Numbered from the stretch's first letter, positions 14,101 to 26,575 are shown. The stretch: 64,000 nt of DNA from Lunularia cruciata (GCA_948567375.1 OX419762.1:1865001-1929000); one strand, 5' to 3'. The notes: generated by a model not told the origin, from the sequence alone. Program-made: numbers and translations.

Positions 14101-15440
14101 GGGCTAACGTAGGAAGAACATTTGTACATTATTTGAATTTAGATAACAAAACACTAGACAATCTTCATTAATTGAAGTCTTGCATTCAATCCATGGTCCA
14201 TCTCTTTCCTTCTACCGTCCTTCATTTTTCTACCTAAATATTCTTTAAAATAAACATATGCATCATAGGAGTTCTAAATCCTAAAAGACAAGGAATTTAA
14301 AACTCAAATAACCTTGAGAATGTTTGAAATGATATACACATAATATTCAGCTCAAGATAGTTATATCATAGAAAGTTTAATTTTTTCCTAAGTTTGTATA
14401 TACAAACGTAAGAGAATTTTATCAACTTTCTTGAGCTTAGTAGCTAGCTTATCATTTGTAGATGCATTAAAAGCTAGCTAAAGCTATTTCACCTTAGGTA
14501 AGGTTAAGTGAGATAAATGTTTAGATTGGAGCAATGTGATATATTTTAATATGAATTTTGCGTCAAAATCATATAATATATTACTATATTACTAGTAATA
14601 GTAATATATGATCATATATTATTACTAAAAGTTAGTCATCGAAGCAAAAACCACTGGAATTTTCAATGATGGAAATTCAGATTGCACTTATCAGTCATGA
14701 TTCAAATCTACAAACTAGTTATTTGAATAAACACAACTTAATCTATCACTTCGATAAACCATTGATAATATATATTAGTCACCCGAAGAAACCACAACTT
14801 CCTCCGAAACTTGATCTACATACATTGAATTCTTTTGGCGTAAAAATATTAATGCGAATTTCTATCTCATGAATTCAATGCATCAATGGCTAATATATTT
14901 GAGCGTAGCAAGATATTCATACTAAATACAAGCAGTAAGTGTTGCAAATTAATGTCATTTTTATATCCAATCTGCATAAAGTACAAGAAAGTTAGATTGC
15001 AATTTATAAGAAAGACGAGGATATCTATAAATAAAAATCATCTATTTTCACTTATTATAATTTGTATACATTCGACGAGCATTTCAATTTTACCAGGACT
15101 CATCTTAGGATTTATTAAAATCTTATTCATTTTCGTCTGAAAATGAATAAGATTGGAACTATCCTGATAAGTAGTTCTCATGTACAATGTATTGGATACT
15201 CAATATTCTTACCAATATATGATTTCTAAACTTGTGAAATCATGTCACCTTTTAACATATAACTCTAAAAAACATAACCCAGAATACAGAATTTTGATAA
15301 TAACTATACATCAATATATCTATCAAGATAACTACTATAACTACTGTGTCTAGAAGTTGATTAGATTCTTTTTCACATTTAAATCTTGGATCGTAATAAG
15401 CATCGTGAATCTAGAATATTAGTGTTGTGAATGTAGCAGC
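14101..15440. other. AT-rich spacer with palindromes, upstream of CDT2
   Basis: No coding sequence is supported. Several self-complementary AT-rich runs occur around 14,575-14,640 (TATTACTAGTAATA and neighbours), and a clear hairpin is listed separately. Composition shifts abruptly to CpG-containing sequence near 15,440, where the CDT2 promoter begins. Confidence 0.5.
15119..15154. repeat. Perfect 16-bp inverted repeat, 4-nt loop
   Basis: Arm AATCTTATTCATTTTC (15,119-15,134), loop GTCT, arm GAAAATGAATAAGATT (15,139-15,154). The arms match exactly. It could be the core of a small foldback element or a chance cruciform in AT-rich DNA. Confidence 0.9.
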
Positions 15441-15441
15441 A

Positions 15442-15470
15442 CATAATGAAATGTGTCACATTTCATTATG
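15442..15470. repeat. Perfect 14-bp inverted repeat in the CDT2 upstream region
   Basis: Arms CATAATGAAATGTG and CACATTTCATTATG are separated by a single T. It lies about 390 bp upstream of the first candidate CDT2 start codon, at the edge where AT-rich spacer gives way to CpG-containing promoter-like DNA. A regulatory role is not shown. Confidence 0.85.
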
Positions 15471-15551
15471 GTGTACTGTGTATCTACCGCGTCATCTGCG
15501 CTAACGTAGTTACAGGCTCAAGTCCCCGTGAAATCATATTTGAAACGGAAG

Positions 15552-15668
15552 TTCCCGCGAGACAGAGTTACGCGCGCAATTTTCAGAGTGGGAAGAGCAG
15601 ACGCCGAAGAGTAGCAGCAAATAATGATGATCCTCAAAATCGCGGGATAAGCAGAAAAGATTTGGCGC
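15552..15668 (+). promoter_or_regulatory. Cluster of E2F-like sites upstream of CDT2
   Basis: A site matching the E2F/DP consensus TTTSSCGC reads TTTGGCGC at 15,661-15,668, about 165 bp before the first candidate start codon. Two near matches lie upstream: TTCCCGCG (15,552-15,559), and on the minus strand TATCCCGC (15,642-15,649). CDT2 is an S-phase gene and E2F control would fit, but binding is inferred from sequence only. Confidence 0.55.
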
Positions 15669-15831
15669 AATTCAGACGACGTCGCACAGCAATCGACTTC
15701 TTCATTCTAGTGCCTTCCCTCCCGCACTTCTGTAGTTGTTTAATTGTTGTCCCGAAAGGTAGTCTGAAATTGCAGGAAGACCCAGTGATTTCGTTCGGAG
15801 GTTTCAAGAGGATCTTCTCCGAGCAGCTGTC

Positions 15832-18800
15832 ATGAGACCCCTGTCAATTTGTAAGTCGTGCATCCCTTCTGTTCTGATTCAGCCCGTCTCAGACCGAGAG
15901 CAATCGGAGTCCTGAAATGAGAGGTTTAAATTTGTGATCGAACATCCGGCTGCTAGCTGGTGTTTTGAACCAGTGATGCAAGATTGGACTGTAATGTTGA
16001 GTACGGTGTGTCATGGAGTACTTTTCTCCGGAGAATTCCCGGTAATTCTTCTGAAGCTCGGTCGGTGATGTTCTCTTTTATCTCTCGAGCTCAACTCGTA
16101 ATTGCTCTATAGAAACCGATACATATGACCACTTCAGTAGAAGATATGCAAAAGATTCTACTAGCAAAGGCTTTTCTTGTCTACAGTAATAGCTTCGGAT
16201 CTCATTCTCTGTGGGAGTACTCTTGGCCGACCTGAATCATAGGTCCCAAGTGTGACGAAAACGATTGTAAGTGCAAAGAGAAAGAGGGAAAGCCCTGTCC
16301 ATGAAAATGTTGGTACTGCATCTTCTTGAGTAGATTCTAGAAATACCACAAATTGGCACCAGAGTCGAGTGTAGGCAATGGTGCAGGAGTTTTAGTTCAG
16401 CACGGTCTCTTTCTTTGGCACTTCCTGTCTGGCAACAGTTTCCTGATTCGCATTGTACCATGATTAACTGCATAGATTCCCACATGCTTTCCTGCACGTT
16501 TATTTCTTAGCGGATCCTTTGATCAAATTTCTTAACTATACTGCACTTCTAGCCTGAAAGTTTTGAGGAAAGCACTGTATCATAATGTTCACAGTTGTGC
16601 ATTGGCTTGGGAATATTATTTGAAGCCTCAAATTTTAAGCGGGCTCCTAGAGTCTTCGCCAAATCAGAATTTGCTGACCAATTCACAGTTCTCTCAATTA
16701 TGTACAGGTCGGCTGTGCAGCTGACAACGCTGATGGGCATTCAAAACGAGACCTTACGTGGCCATTTACAATTTCCATGTTGAGCGAATGAATAGAATTG
16801 ACTGAAATGTGGTCAGGCTGGGGACCCTGCGCAACTGCAGTATGCTCAACTTCTGAGACAATGGAGATCCCATTTGTGAATTCCAATTCCCGGGCACTTT
16901 CACTTTTCCAGACTCTTTCACTCCGTCAAGTTCGCCCTACCAAAGGTAAGTTTCACTCGTAAGATGCCACTTAAATCGCGTGTTTGACAATCGAGTTCTC
17001 AGTGCAGCGTGCGTCTTTCTGTTCCGATGCGCTATTTCTGCTGCTGACAGAGCTCAATTAACGTCATCTTGTACCTTCCACAGTGTTTCAGCTTCCTTAT
17101 GAAGGACACTGGGCTTCAGCTGGAGAAATGACAGGATCCGGAGTGCTTACCGTACAAAATCAGTACTATCGTGCACCACCTCTAAGTTTATCATTTGCAA
17201 AGGTATGCCACCGTTGCAATATTGAAATCCAGACTACATGTTTAGATATTCCTAATTTGCAAGTAGTCGAATACACTATCTTTTAGGGCCAGGTGATTGG
17301 TGCCTTTTAATGCGTGGAAAACCAGAAAAACTAGGTACAGTTTCTGCAACAAAAGATAAATGCCAAGAGCCTACATGTTGTTAACATGTAGCATGTAGCA
17401 TAGTAGAGGGTAATGCGAGTTACAATGTGGTGTTTGCACTTGAGCAGATTCGGTCGGACGGGCATCAGTTGGCTGTGGCCGACGAGGAGGGATATTGCAG
17501 CGTCTTCAATACAAGAGGACAACTACCAAGGGAGACAGATTGCTATTCGATGTCAAGTAAGGAGTTCGTTATGCTTTCTCAAATGTAACGTTGAATCGGA
17601 GGAGGTCGAAATCTTCTTCAACTTAGTTTCCTGCAGCTTGTCTTTGTCTATTTTCCTCCATGCATACTGTCGTGTGCATCATATTTATGGATTTCTGGGC
17701 TCATTTCTCTTCAATTTCCATCTCATAAGATCATGTGTGCTGGTGAATAGGAGTTCCTTCCACTGAAACTGTACCTGTCAACTGTGGTTAGGAAACTTTC
17801 GCCCGAAGTTCTGGCTGGCTCACACAAATGCAATTTTCGACGTCTGCTGGACAAAGGTTTGCATTAACTCTGTACCACTTCCTCTTCTTATCCGCATTCA
17901 CTGGATTTATGTCAATCGAGATTTCTGTCGCACATTCTAACTTCTTACATTCTCCATGTAGGATGATACCCACATACTCACGGGATCTGGAGATCAAACA
18001 GTAAGCTCACTCTCTTCCAGACGTAGCTGTCACGACATCAAAAGGCCTATAGTAGGGAGACGTCATATTTGACGGATGCTCAAAAGAGCTCACCAAAGTA
18101 TAGTGAAGGCCATAGGTTGTGCTCAACTTTCATTTCATGTAACGTAGTGTGTGTTTACTTATTAGGAACTATCACCTTCTATGGGTTGCAGATCAGACTA
18201 TGGGACATTGAAAACCAGCGAGGAGTAGGATTGATGGCCGGCCATACTGGCAGCGTAAAATCCATATGTGTGCACCCTACGGAATCAGGTAATCTACTAC
18301 AGAAGTTTCGAATCCACGAACCCACTGATAGTGAAACCCTTCATCACCTGTATCGAAATTCTACTCTTAATCTTTCCTCCTGTACACTCTGTTCGAGTAG
18401 ATCGTTTGTTCTTAATTTAGGATATCTGCTTGATCAAGGGGCTGTAGCCAGTAAGCAAGATCAGCTTTAATGATTGAAGAGCTCTTCGAAGTGATTTCTC
18501 ATATCATATCTGGGTGCAGATTTGTTCATGTCGGGATCAAGAGATGGATGTGTGGCATTTTGGGATCTCCGATGCCAATCAGGACTAGCACAGGGACTAC
18601 ATGGAGGAACTCCAAAATATGCGTAAGTTAGGGCTTGTTAGAAGTGAACATTGCAGCTTTAGAGATTGCATGTGATAGACTCCACATCAAATCGATAAGT
18701 CTTCAGTCAGTGATATATCCTCATCATAAATTGGCTTTCCGTATTGAAAACCTCGATTGTGGTTCTCTTTCATATTAGTGTTGAAACACCGTCACATTCA

Positions 18801-21800
18801 TTAATTATTTCTAAAATTAAGCATACTGTATTGATACACATCTTTGAATACCTCACATCGTTGGATACCTAAAGGTGCAAGACTTTTCGTCAATTCTGAT
18901 ATGAAGATGCTACGTATCTCCGTACAGGCCTGTTACAAAGATAAAAGATGCACACAAGGGTGTGATTAACTCCCGTAAACGGAAGGTAATACACGTACCC
19001 TGAAAATAAGCAATATGCTCCTTAGCTCACACAGTACAATACTGGTTTCATTGTTCTGACTTGGAGTCATGTACTGCCATTGGACTGATTAGCTGTCCTT
19101 GCGTGGTACATATATTACCAGGGGTACACTAGAAGCGTGACAGCCGTTTTATACCTGAAAGACGAGAGAGTAGTTGCGACAGCAGGAGCAAACGATGGGT
19201 ATGCCTTCTTCACATCGTTCCTTCCTACATTTTTTTTTGTTGCCCAGAGATACGCTTACAGGTAGACTCATAATTTTGGAGGCCTGACATATGAAGTGCC
19301 CGAAATGACAATGCAGGGTTGTCAAGTTTTGGGACACACGAAAATTGAGAACCCCCGTTGCTCACACTCCATCCCAACGTATCTCCCCTGTAAGTTGTTT
19401 GTGATCGGACTAACATCAGTCCGATAACGTTTGCGTACGCAGTTTCTGCTCTCTGTCGAGGTCAAATGTGTTTCTAAGTTTTTCTGAAGCGTTCCCAACA
19501 TGGAAACCGTTTCGCGTTTCATGCCTTCCAGAACTGCTCATGTTGATTCGTCTTTGAACCGCACAGGGCACCCGGATGCATGGTATTGCTGGTCTTTCAC
19601 AGGACCCTACTGGAACACGTTTAATCGCCACTTGTGTGGACAGCAAGTGAGAACCCATATTAATTGCAGTGTCCTCAAGTTAAGGTTTTTTTTTTTTTGG
19701 GGTACTGTAATGCTGGTTGTTCTCCTGCTCTTCTACCAAAAGATATTCTTTCTGATGTCCTATATTGGTTGCTCTCAGGATCTACATGTATGATGTCATG
19801 AGACTGGAGAAGGGAGAGTTGAAGACTTTCTCTGGACATACCATGGGTTCCTTCTACATCAAGGTAGAATATATTCGTACCTCCTGGCAAGATTTAAGCC
19901 ATCATATCGCTGCAGATATGAATCATTTACAAATTGTACGGACGATTCAAGTTCGTTTTACTCCGCATGACTGTATTGGAAATGCTCATCGTACAATTCA
20001 ACTCATCTTTCTCATTGACCATCCGGCATGGTTCATCAGGCTTCGTTCAGCCCTGACGGAAGTCACATTCTGGGCGGATCGACTGACCATAACGCTTACT
20101 TGTGGAAGGTAAGTCTTTGAGTACACTGTTGTCTCCTTTCCTCCTCTTGACGAATATCTCTGACCGTTTAGCTTCTCTTCCCTGTTTCAGACTACATAAA
20201 GTTAGCAACGGAAGTATGTTTTCCGTTTCCGTTTCCGTTTCATTATGTAGTCTGAAAGAGAAGAACTCTACTGCGGAAAAAATTTATTGCCAGTAGTTCA
20301 GCGAGTGGCTGAAAACCAACAAACGGGTCGAAGAAAAAAGACGTGAAGAAAAGCCAACAACGGCTAAAAACTAGCTTGAATTTTGAACAATTTGTTTGTT
20401 GCATATATTCAGGTTGACAGACCGGATGATCCACCAACACTTCTCAGAGGGCACAGCGGGGAAGTCACTGCAGTGGATTGGTCCGTGGCACTTAGCACAT
20501 CGATATTTTCAGTGCATGCTTTGAATTCGAGTACCCAATTTGTAAAACCATGAATTGTATCAGTTTTAGCAGGCCAAAGTGAACTGCGAACCAATTGACG
20601 ATGAATTTTGAAATGCAGGTGCTCCCTGGATCACGGCAAAATAGCGACTTGTTCTGATGATATCACGGTAAGCATGCCGATTGTGATGGGCCTTGCTCTA
20701 ATCTACTTGATCATTCGGTATTTCAATCCAGCATCGTCCTCCAATCTTCCGAATTGATATGTGGCCTGAGATGTAGTATCTCCAAGGAATGGAAGCAGAA
20801 TAGATGTTCAGAAGCTAAGCTCTTTGTTGCCGACAAATCAGGTTAGAGTGTGGAACCTGAGGGAGCCTCGCTTTTCACCGAAAGTGATGTCGAAGGTTTC
20901 CCGCACCCAGCACAGTTTTACTGAAGAGTACTCAAGTCGGGAGGAGAGGCTCTTGGATATGCTCAGGCTCGAAGACAGCCAGCATCCATCTCAGACAGGT
21001 TTGCAGATAGCTGAGAAATACACTCGCTGTGTGATGCTCAGTCTAGTAGAGGACAGTCAGCTTCCTCTGCAGGCATTGAACACTCCGTCTGAGAGTACCA
21101 AGGACGACGCAGACGCAAATTGCAAGCGGCACTCACCACACATCGACTGTCAGAATTTATCTCCTACGACTAGCTTTAGTGAGAGCTTTGTTGAGAACCT
21201 CGACGATAACACTGCAACTTCCCCCGACTTCAAGAGGATCAAGTATGACATCGAGACGACTCCACGTTCGAAGAGAAAAGGTGTTCCTTCCAGGGCTCTC
21301 ATCAAGTCAGCAGCTAAGATCAATAAAAGGGAGCCTGGAGAAATTGGCGAGGACATCCCGGAGAGAACAGGTAAGTTTCTACAATCAGATACAAGTGACA
21401 AGGAGGTGTCACCACCGTTCAAAAGGACTAGAGTCCCATTCAGAGACCTCAACGGTACTAATCAGACAAAACGATGCGAGGTTCAGGGTACAAAAGGGAC
21501 AGAGGGGGGTCCTCCGAGATGCTCATCAGAGAACATCTTTGTAAACGTAGCCAGCTCAATGAGCAGGAAGTGCACTCTAGCTGATTGGAATTCAACTCCA
21601 CCTATAAGTAGAACCAGAGTTCCGCTCGACTTCTCAAGAGGGGCCTCGACTGAGCGACAGTTATCCGAAGGGCTGCAAGAAAGTCCAGTGGGGCAATCTG
21701 AAGCGAGTCCATCGTCAGTCCTAAGCCCACCGAGCTCAATTCAGAAAAGAAGAAAGACAATCAAGGACTACTTCAGCTTACAACCGCAATGCTCCGAACC

Positions 21801-21831
21801 TGGCGGGAAAGCAACCAGAAGGATCGACTAG
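15832..21831 (+). CDS. CDT2: CDT2/DTL, WD40 substrate receptor of CRL4 ubiquitin ligase
   Basis: CDT2 docks on DDB1-CUL4 and directs PCNA-dependent destruction of CDT1 and other proteins in S phase. Exons: 15,832-15,850 (tentative), 16,841-16,945, 17,084-17,202, 17,448-17,556, 17,792-17,856, 17,962-18,000, 18,192-18,288, 18,520-18,622, 18,928-18,985, 19,122-19,198, 19,317-19,389, 19,567-19,646, 19,779-19,863, 20,040-20,108, 20,413-20,480, 20,619-20,667, 20,842-21,831. All phases close. From the internal Met at 16,861 the protein is 721 residues, close to animal DTL; the extra first exon splices in frame and adds 13. A WD40 propeller fills about residues 40-400, with the DDB1-binding WDxR boxes WDLR (186-189) and WDTR (256-259). 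The C-terminal tail is Ser/Pro-rich and ends in a PIP-box-like RKTIKDYF (696-703). The start choice is uncertain; the identity is strong. Confidence 0.92.
20185..20257. repeat. Inverted repeat within a CDT2 intron
   Basis: Perfect 15-bp arms TTTCAGACTACATAA (20,185-20,199) and TTATGTAGTCTGAAA (20,243-20,257) flank a loop that contains a TTTCCG triplication. It lies in the intron between exons 20,040-20,108 and 20,413-20,480. One arm includes a TTTCAG that resembles a splice acceptor, which the hairpin might mask; that is speculation. Confidence 0.8.
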
Positions 21832-22576
21832 ACTTGACACCGACTTCCCCCACGTTCACAGCGCGACCGATGAGTTTCACAAACATCGACACAGACTGCA
21901 CCCCCCTGTTGTCTCATCTCCTGAGTATCGACGATAAGATAACAATGTTTAGTCCTCAATTTTGTAGAGCTCACATGAACACAAAGATGTTGAGGCAGTT
22001 AAGGCGTCAGGTTCTGCAGAAGCAAGTTCAGCGACTCAACAGAGGATCTGAAAGACGGACAGAGGTCCATCATCAACTTCCACAAAGGCTTGACGCCACT
22101 TTACTTGGCGGACTTCTTTGATAGTCATAGTTCGCTGATTACTAGCAGCATTGTAGAAGTAAGTTCAGGTTTCTTCTGGCCTCACGAATAGATAAGTGTT
22201 GTGAGAACGTGTCACAGAATATCCGCCTCCTTACTAACGGAAACTTTGCGACCTTCAGCGTCTTCCCAGGAGGAAATGTGTGCCAAGCTTCTGGCAAAGG
22301 TTTCAATGCGCTTGAAATCAAGCGCACCATGAACCAAAATCAGGCCAGGAGATGAGATATGAGAGTACCAATTCCAATTCATTCATCCAACATGATAGAC
22401 TGCTCCAGTACCCTCCCGAGGGTTTTCTGGTTGGAGCTTAGTGTTTCAATCTCTGGTAGATGAAAATGGCTTCTCTAAGTAGCGCATTTCTCTTGGAAAC
22501 CAAGGTCTTTTGTACAGGACTCAACCTTCAAAGTTACTGGGAACGAGATTGGAGCATTCCAGCTGGAGAGGTCGAT
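21832..22576. other. CDT2 3' flank, no gene seen
   Basis: This stretch follows the CDT2 stop codon and probably holds its 3' untranslated region. The 110-residue open frame at 21,789-22,121 overlaps the CDT2 tail out of frame and shows no family features. Confidence 0.5.
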
Positions 22577-22956
22577 TTAGAACGGACTAGAGGCTTGTGA
22601 TATGTAAAAGCGAGATAAATGTAAAATAGCATACAGACTCCACCAGCAGGAATCCTCCCCTTTCCATTCCGGACAGGATAAGTAGTGGCTATGTTGATTA
22701 CTGCAACATGGCAACCTTGATTGGGTCGTTCCATTCCAGTCAAATTCTGTAAGTAGAACATTTTTAAAAGTTTTATGCCCGATCCTGCCTTCCTACTCAT
22801 GAATGTATCGTACTTACCTCGGACCACATTCTGTGCATATATATGTTGCTGGTGTTCATCACATCGCTGCTCGCTATCCGAGGAATCTTCCCTGACTTCA
22901 AATTCCGAAAGATGCCATAAGATGGGTTTCACATATTGCCATAAGATGGGTTTCAC
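22577..22956 (-). CDS. Weak candidate two-exon small gene
   Basis: I do not recognise this. A minus-strand frame starts at 22,956 and reaches a good donor (GTAAGT) after 22,818. A 71-bp gap ends in a good acceptor (TTACAG), with the next exon at 22,746-22,577. The phases fit and give 102 residues. The first exon opens with a repeated KPILW segment and is acidic in the middle (EDSSDSEQ). The second is Cys- and Trp-rich (LPCCSNQH, LSCPEW, SCWW). Unspliced, the frame stays open for 140 residues (22,534-22,956). It could be a small gene, a decayed transposon piece, or chance. Function unknown. Confidence 0.22.
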
Positions 22957-25100
22957 AAGATGCCATATTGAATTGTGATCTAGAGTGCATCATTTAGATT
23001 TAGCCCATAACTTATATCGATCTTTTGATATTCTTAACAATATGAATTGAACCATTAATAATGGTGTTGCGCTTATGTATATATAGTTTTTCCCGGAGGC
23101 CTGTATACCATACTGTTGTTTGGGAGTCCTTCTTGACTTCTGAATTCATATATATACTGTATACTTCACCTTCATTCACTTCACCTCTGCTTTTCCCGCT
23201 TCAGTTGACTCATCCCCTTCCCCGTGCAGCGCTGAAGTTTTCTTGCTCCACTCTAGTATCACTAGCAAACCTCTCCTTGACTCTTTCTCATTGTTGTGTC
23301 ATTGACTTTCTCTCTTAATGAATGTTTGTGATTTCAAAGATCCATCGAGTATGTCTCAATTTCTTCCCTCATCTTATTGATGTGTATTCTTTTCTTTCTG
23401 GACTGATCCTCATTATGCGGGCTAAGACTCCAGTGCTTAAGTGCATGCCTGCACTTTTGCTTGCCCGCACTTTTGCTTGCCCTTGCTTTCCCACACTTCC
23501 ACCTCTGTTCTTTTTGACATTCCCATTACTTTTGAGCGGCACTTTAGGGGAGCAACCAAGTTTGCCTTGGCACTCATGAGTTTTCGAGCAGAAACTTGGT
23601 ATGAGGTGTACTGACAATTGCTTACCTACTTCGGCACTGCGTGAGGCACTGATGAAGTCGCAGGTGTTTTTGTGAAGGTTTACTATGGCCGCCTTCTGCT
23701 TCCCCTTTGCTGTTTAGCGCCTCAGGCCTCAAGCGTCCATAGCACTTGTTGTGATATATTTTATATCTTGTCCTTTTTCGCTTTGCTCTCGTTACCCTAT
23801 TACACTTCAACAGGTTTCTACAGCCACGCCATCCTATAGCTCTTGCATTGTTCCACTCCTCCATTCCCCAACTAATTCCCTCCCTATTATTTTTCCTTCG
23901 CTCTTTGCCTAATTCATGTGACCTCTTGTGTATACAATGTTCACACCTGACTCCAGCCCATGTTTTTTATTTTTATCGTTCATGCATTGCTTACCGGCAG
24001 TCTTTTACATAGTGTTACCTATTTCTTGCAGTTGTTTGCATAGAGTTCTCGATTTCATGGTGGTTTACTAGTGTGTTAACCATATGTTATTCTCAGTTTG
24101 TTTCAATTATGCCTTTGCTTCAAGTTACATTTGATGCATTCTACCTTATGGATTTCTCACTATTCTAGCATTGTCAATTATGTACATCTTGCTTATTGAT
24201 CATTTGCACCTCATGAGTTCTGGATAACTCGTTTCCATAATGACATCTATTCTCGTATACCTATATATCAAGAGACAATATAGATATCAACATTAATCAC
24301 TATAGAAATACAATTTATACATGGGTTCTAAAGTGTTATAGTAATTAGTTTTTTTTCAATTGGAATTATATTAAAATTATTAATATTTAATTATTAATTT
24401 CATGATATATTAAAATTAGATATTGATTATTATCAAGTTACATTCAAAATTTCAAATGAAATCCGCTACATTTTATTTATCATAGCAAAGAACTAGAAAG
24501 TTTAATATCATAGAAAATGAACTTTCTAAAGTATATTTTTAAATTTTGATCTAGGTTTCCAACTTTAACTATCTTGTTGATGGTATATTTAACCATACGT
24601 ACGGTGTAAGTGATGTTGAGTTCTACCACATGAATAATACTTTGAATAAGAAATTGTATTATAAAAAAATAGTCCAAGAGTAATTGTCAAAATATTTATA
24701 ATTATCAATGTTATTATTTTGATGTTTGAAAATTTTAATTTTGAAATCATAAATTTTGTGATAATAGTAATGCGTGTGCATAAATCATTACTAATATATA
24801 TCATTATAGAAGTATAATTTATATATAAATTATACATAGATTCTAAAGTGCCATAATCATCCCTTAGCTAGTAATTAAATTCTTTTAGCTTCAAACAACC
24901 TACTCAAAGTAGATGATACACCATTTTTTGATCTTTGCACACCATAGAGTACTATGGTGTGCAAAGATAAAAAGCCGGGTGTTATTTAGCCTTATCGTCA
25001 ATCATTTGTTTGCAATCTATATCACATAAAATGTGAATTAGCTATAAGTCAAGTATATTTAAGATATAACCACTACCAATAAATAATTACCACAAGTGGA
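22957..25100. other. Intergenic, no gene seen
   Basis: From 22,957 to about 24,240 the base composition is mixed with short frames only. From about 24,250 to 25,100 it is strongly AT-rich. No RNA gene or domain was recognised. A foldback inside it is listed separately. Confidence 0.5.
24931..24968. repeat. Perfect 17-bp inverted repeat, possible foldback element
   Basis: Arms ATCTTTGCACACCATAG (24,931-24,947) and CTATGGTGTGCAAAGAT (24,952-24,968) are separated by AGTA. Pairing continues imperfectly outward (ACACCA...TTTTTT on the left against AAAAAG...GGGTGT on the right), to about 24,918-24,990. This looks like a tiny foldback or MITE-like relic. Confidence 0.85.
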
Positions 25101-26575
25101 GGAGTCAAACATGCTATATATTATTCTCTCGAACACTTATTATACACTAACATAATAACAACTCCACCAAAAGAGTAGTATAATATACATTGCAAGCCTG
25201 CCAATACAAGTGCAAAGATTGGGTTTATAGTACCATCAATGTGTGTGAAGTGGCATGGTGTACAATTGTGCACATGATTTTTCCAGACCACAATATCATG
25301 TCCTTCCAACACAAGGATTCCAAAAGGCAAAATCTCGTGCATTCTCAAGATAATACGGCCTATAGTAACTTCAAGTGTCGTGAATGTGACTCCTATAGGT
25401 ATACATAGTCATCTGGATGAAATTGATGGATTGAGGATCTATAATCTCCTCCTCAAATGGTAGCATAACGTAAGGTATCTTTATGTTGAGCAATTGCCAA
25501 GTTTTCAAATGTCATCGACATCATTCTTTGAAAGATCTATGCATGTTGAGAACATGCACTCACCCATACATCTAGATCATCCAAGTCCAAAACTATAGTA
25601 CCATCTAGAAAAATGGCTACAATTAAATTTGGGTCTTATCCATAGAGTAGAAAGAAAAGAGAGAGGGATGCTAAGGAAGCTTGCCAGTTGAACCGATAGC
25701 CCATGGCCAACCAAAGTAACTAGAGATCCCAATCTCCCAAGTGGCCTCTCTACAAAAAATACTTGCACAATCCTCTCTTCATTGTCTGAACCACTCTCTC
25801 TGCTAAACCATATGTCTCAAGGTGATCTCGAGAGGTAGTACAATGATCAATCAAGGCTTTGTTACACAAAACCTGAAACTCTTCCAAGAACTTTGTACAT
25901 TGATCAGTCAAAACTTTGGCTGGTGCACCAATATGACCAAGAACCCGATCCAACAACGTATAAGCCGTCCCTTCACTAGAATTTTCAAGAAGTGCCATCA
26001 ACTCAATCCACTTGATTATGGCTCTACCATAACCAAAACATATTGATGATGTCTTAGAGTCAACGATAAAGATACACCAAAGTCCAAACTCCAATGGTAA
26101 CCCAATCCCATGATAGGTAATGGGTGTAATTATGGTGTATGAGTATTAAATGATGCTCTAACTTGATCACACATCACACATCTTATGACAAATTGCTATA
26201 CATCAATTTGTATATCACGCCACCAATAATGACTATGGAGTAAGCTATATGTAAACTTTACTTCAAAATGTCTTAACTCCTTATGAGCATGATGTACCAA
26301 TTGTAGTCTTTGAGATGGAAGTGATACTACTTGCACTCTACCATCATCCCATACACAAAGAAGGTATCTGCACTCCAATCTAAACCGCCTAGCTTGTTGA
26401 AGAATATGGTCTCTCTCCTTGGCACAAACTATACCACCCATATCACCAATGCAAAGATAATCCATCACTACGACATCATAATATACATAGAATAGGTAGA
26501 TGCATGCTAACCTAACACCATCTCCTCATTTATCTTGCCATGCTAATGTGCTTAGGTCTAATCTTGCTAGTTGGT

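Noticed and set aside
15446-15835. Plus-strand frame of 129 residues before CDT2
   Set aside because: It overlaps the E2F-like sites and the presumed CDT2 promoter and leader, shows no domain, and cannot be joined to CDT2 in frame.
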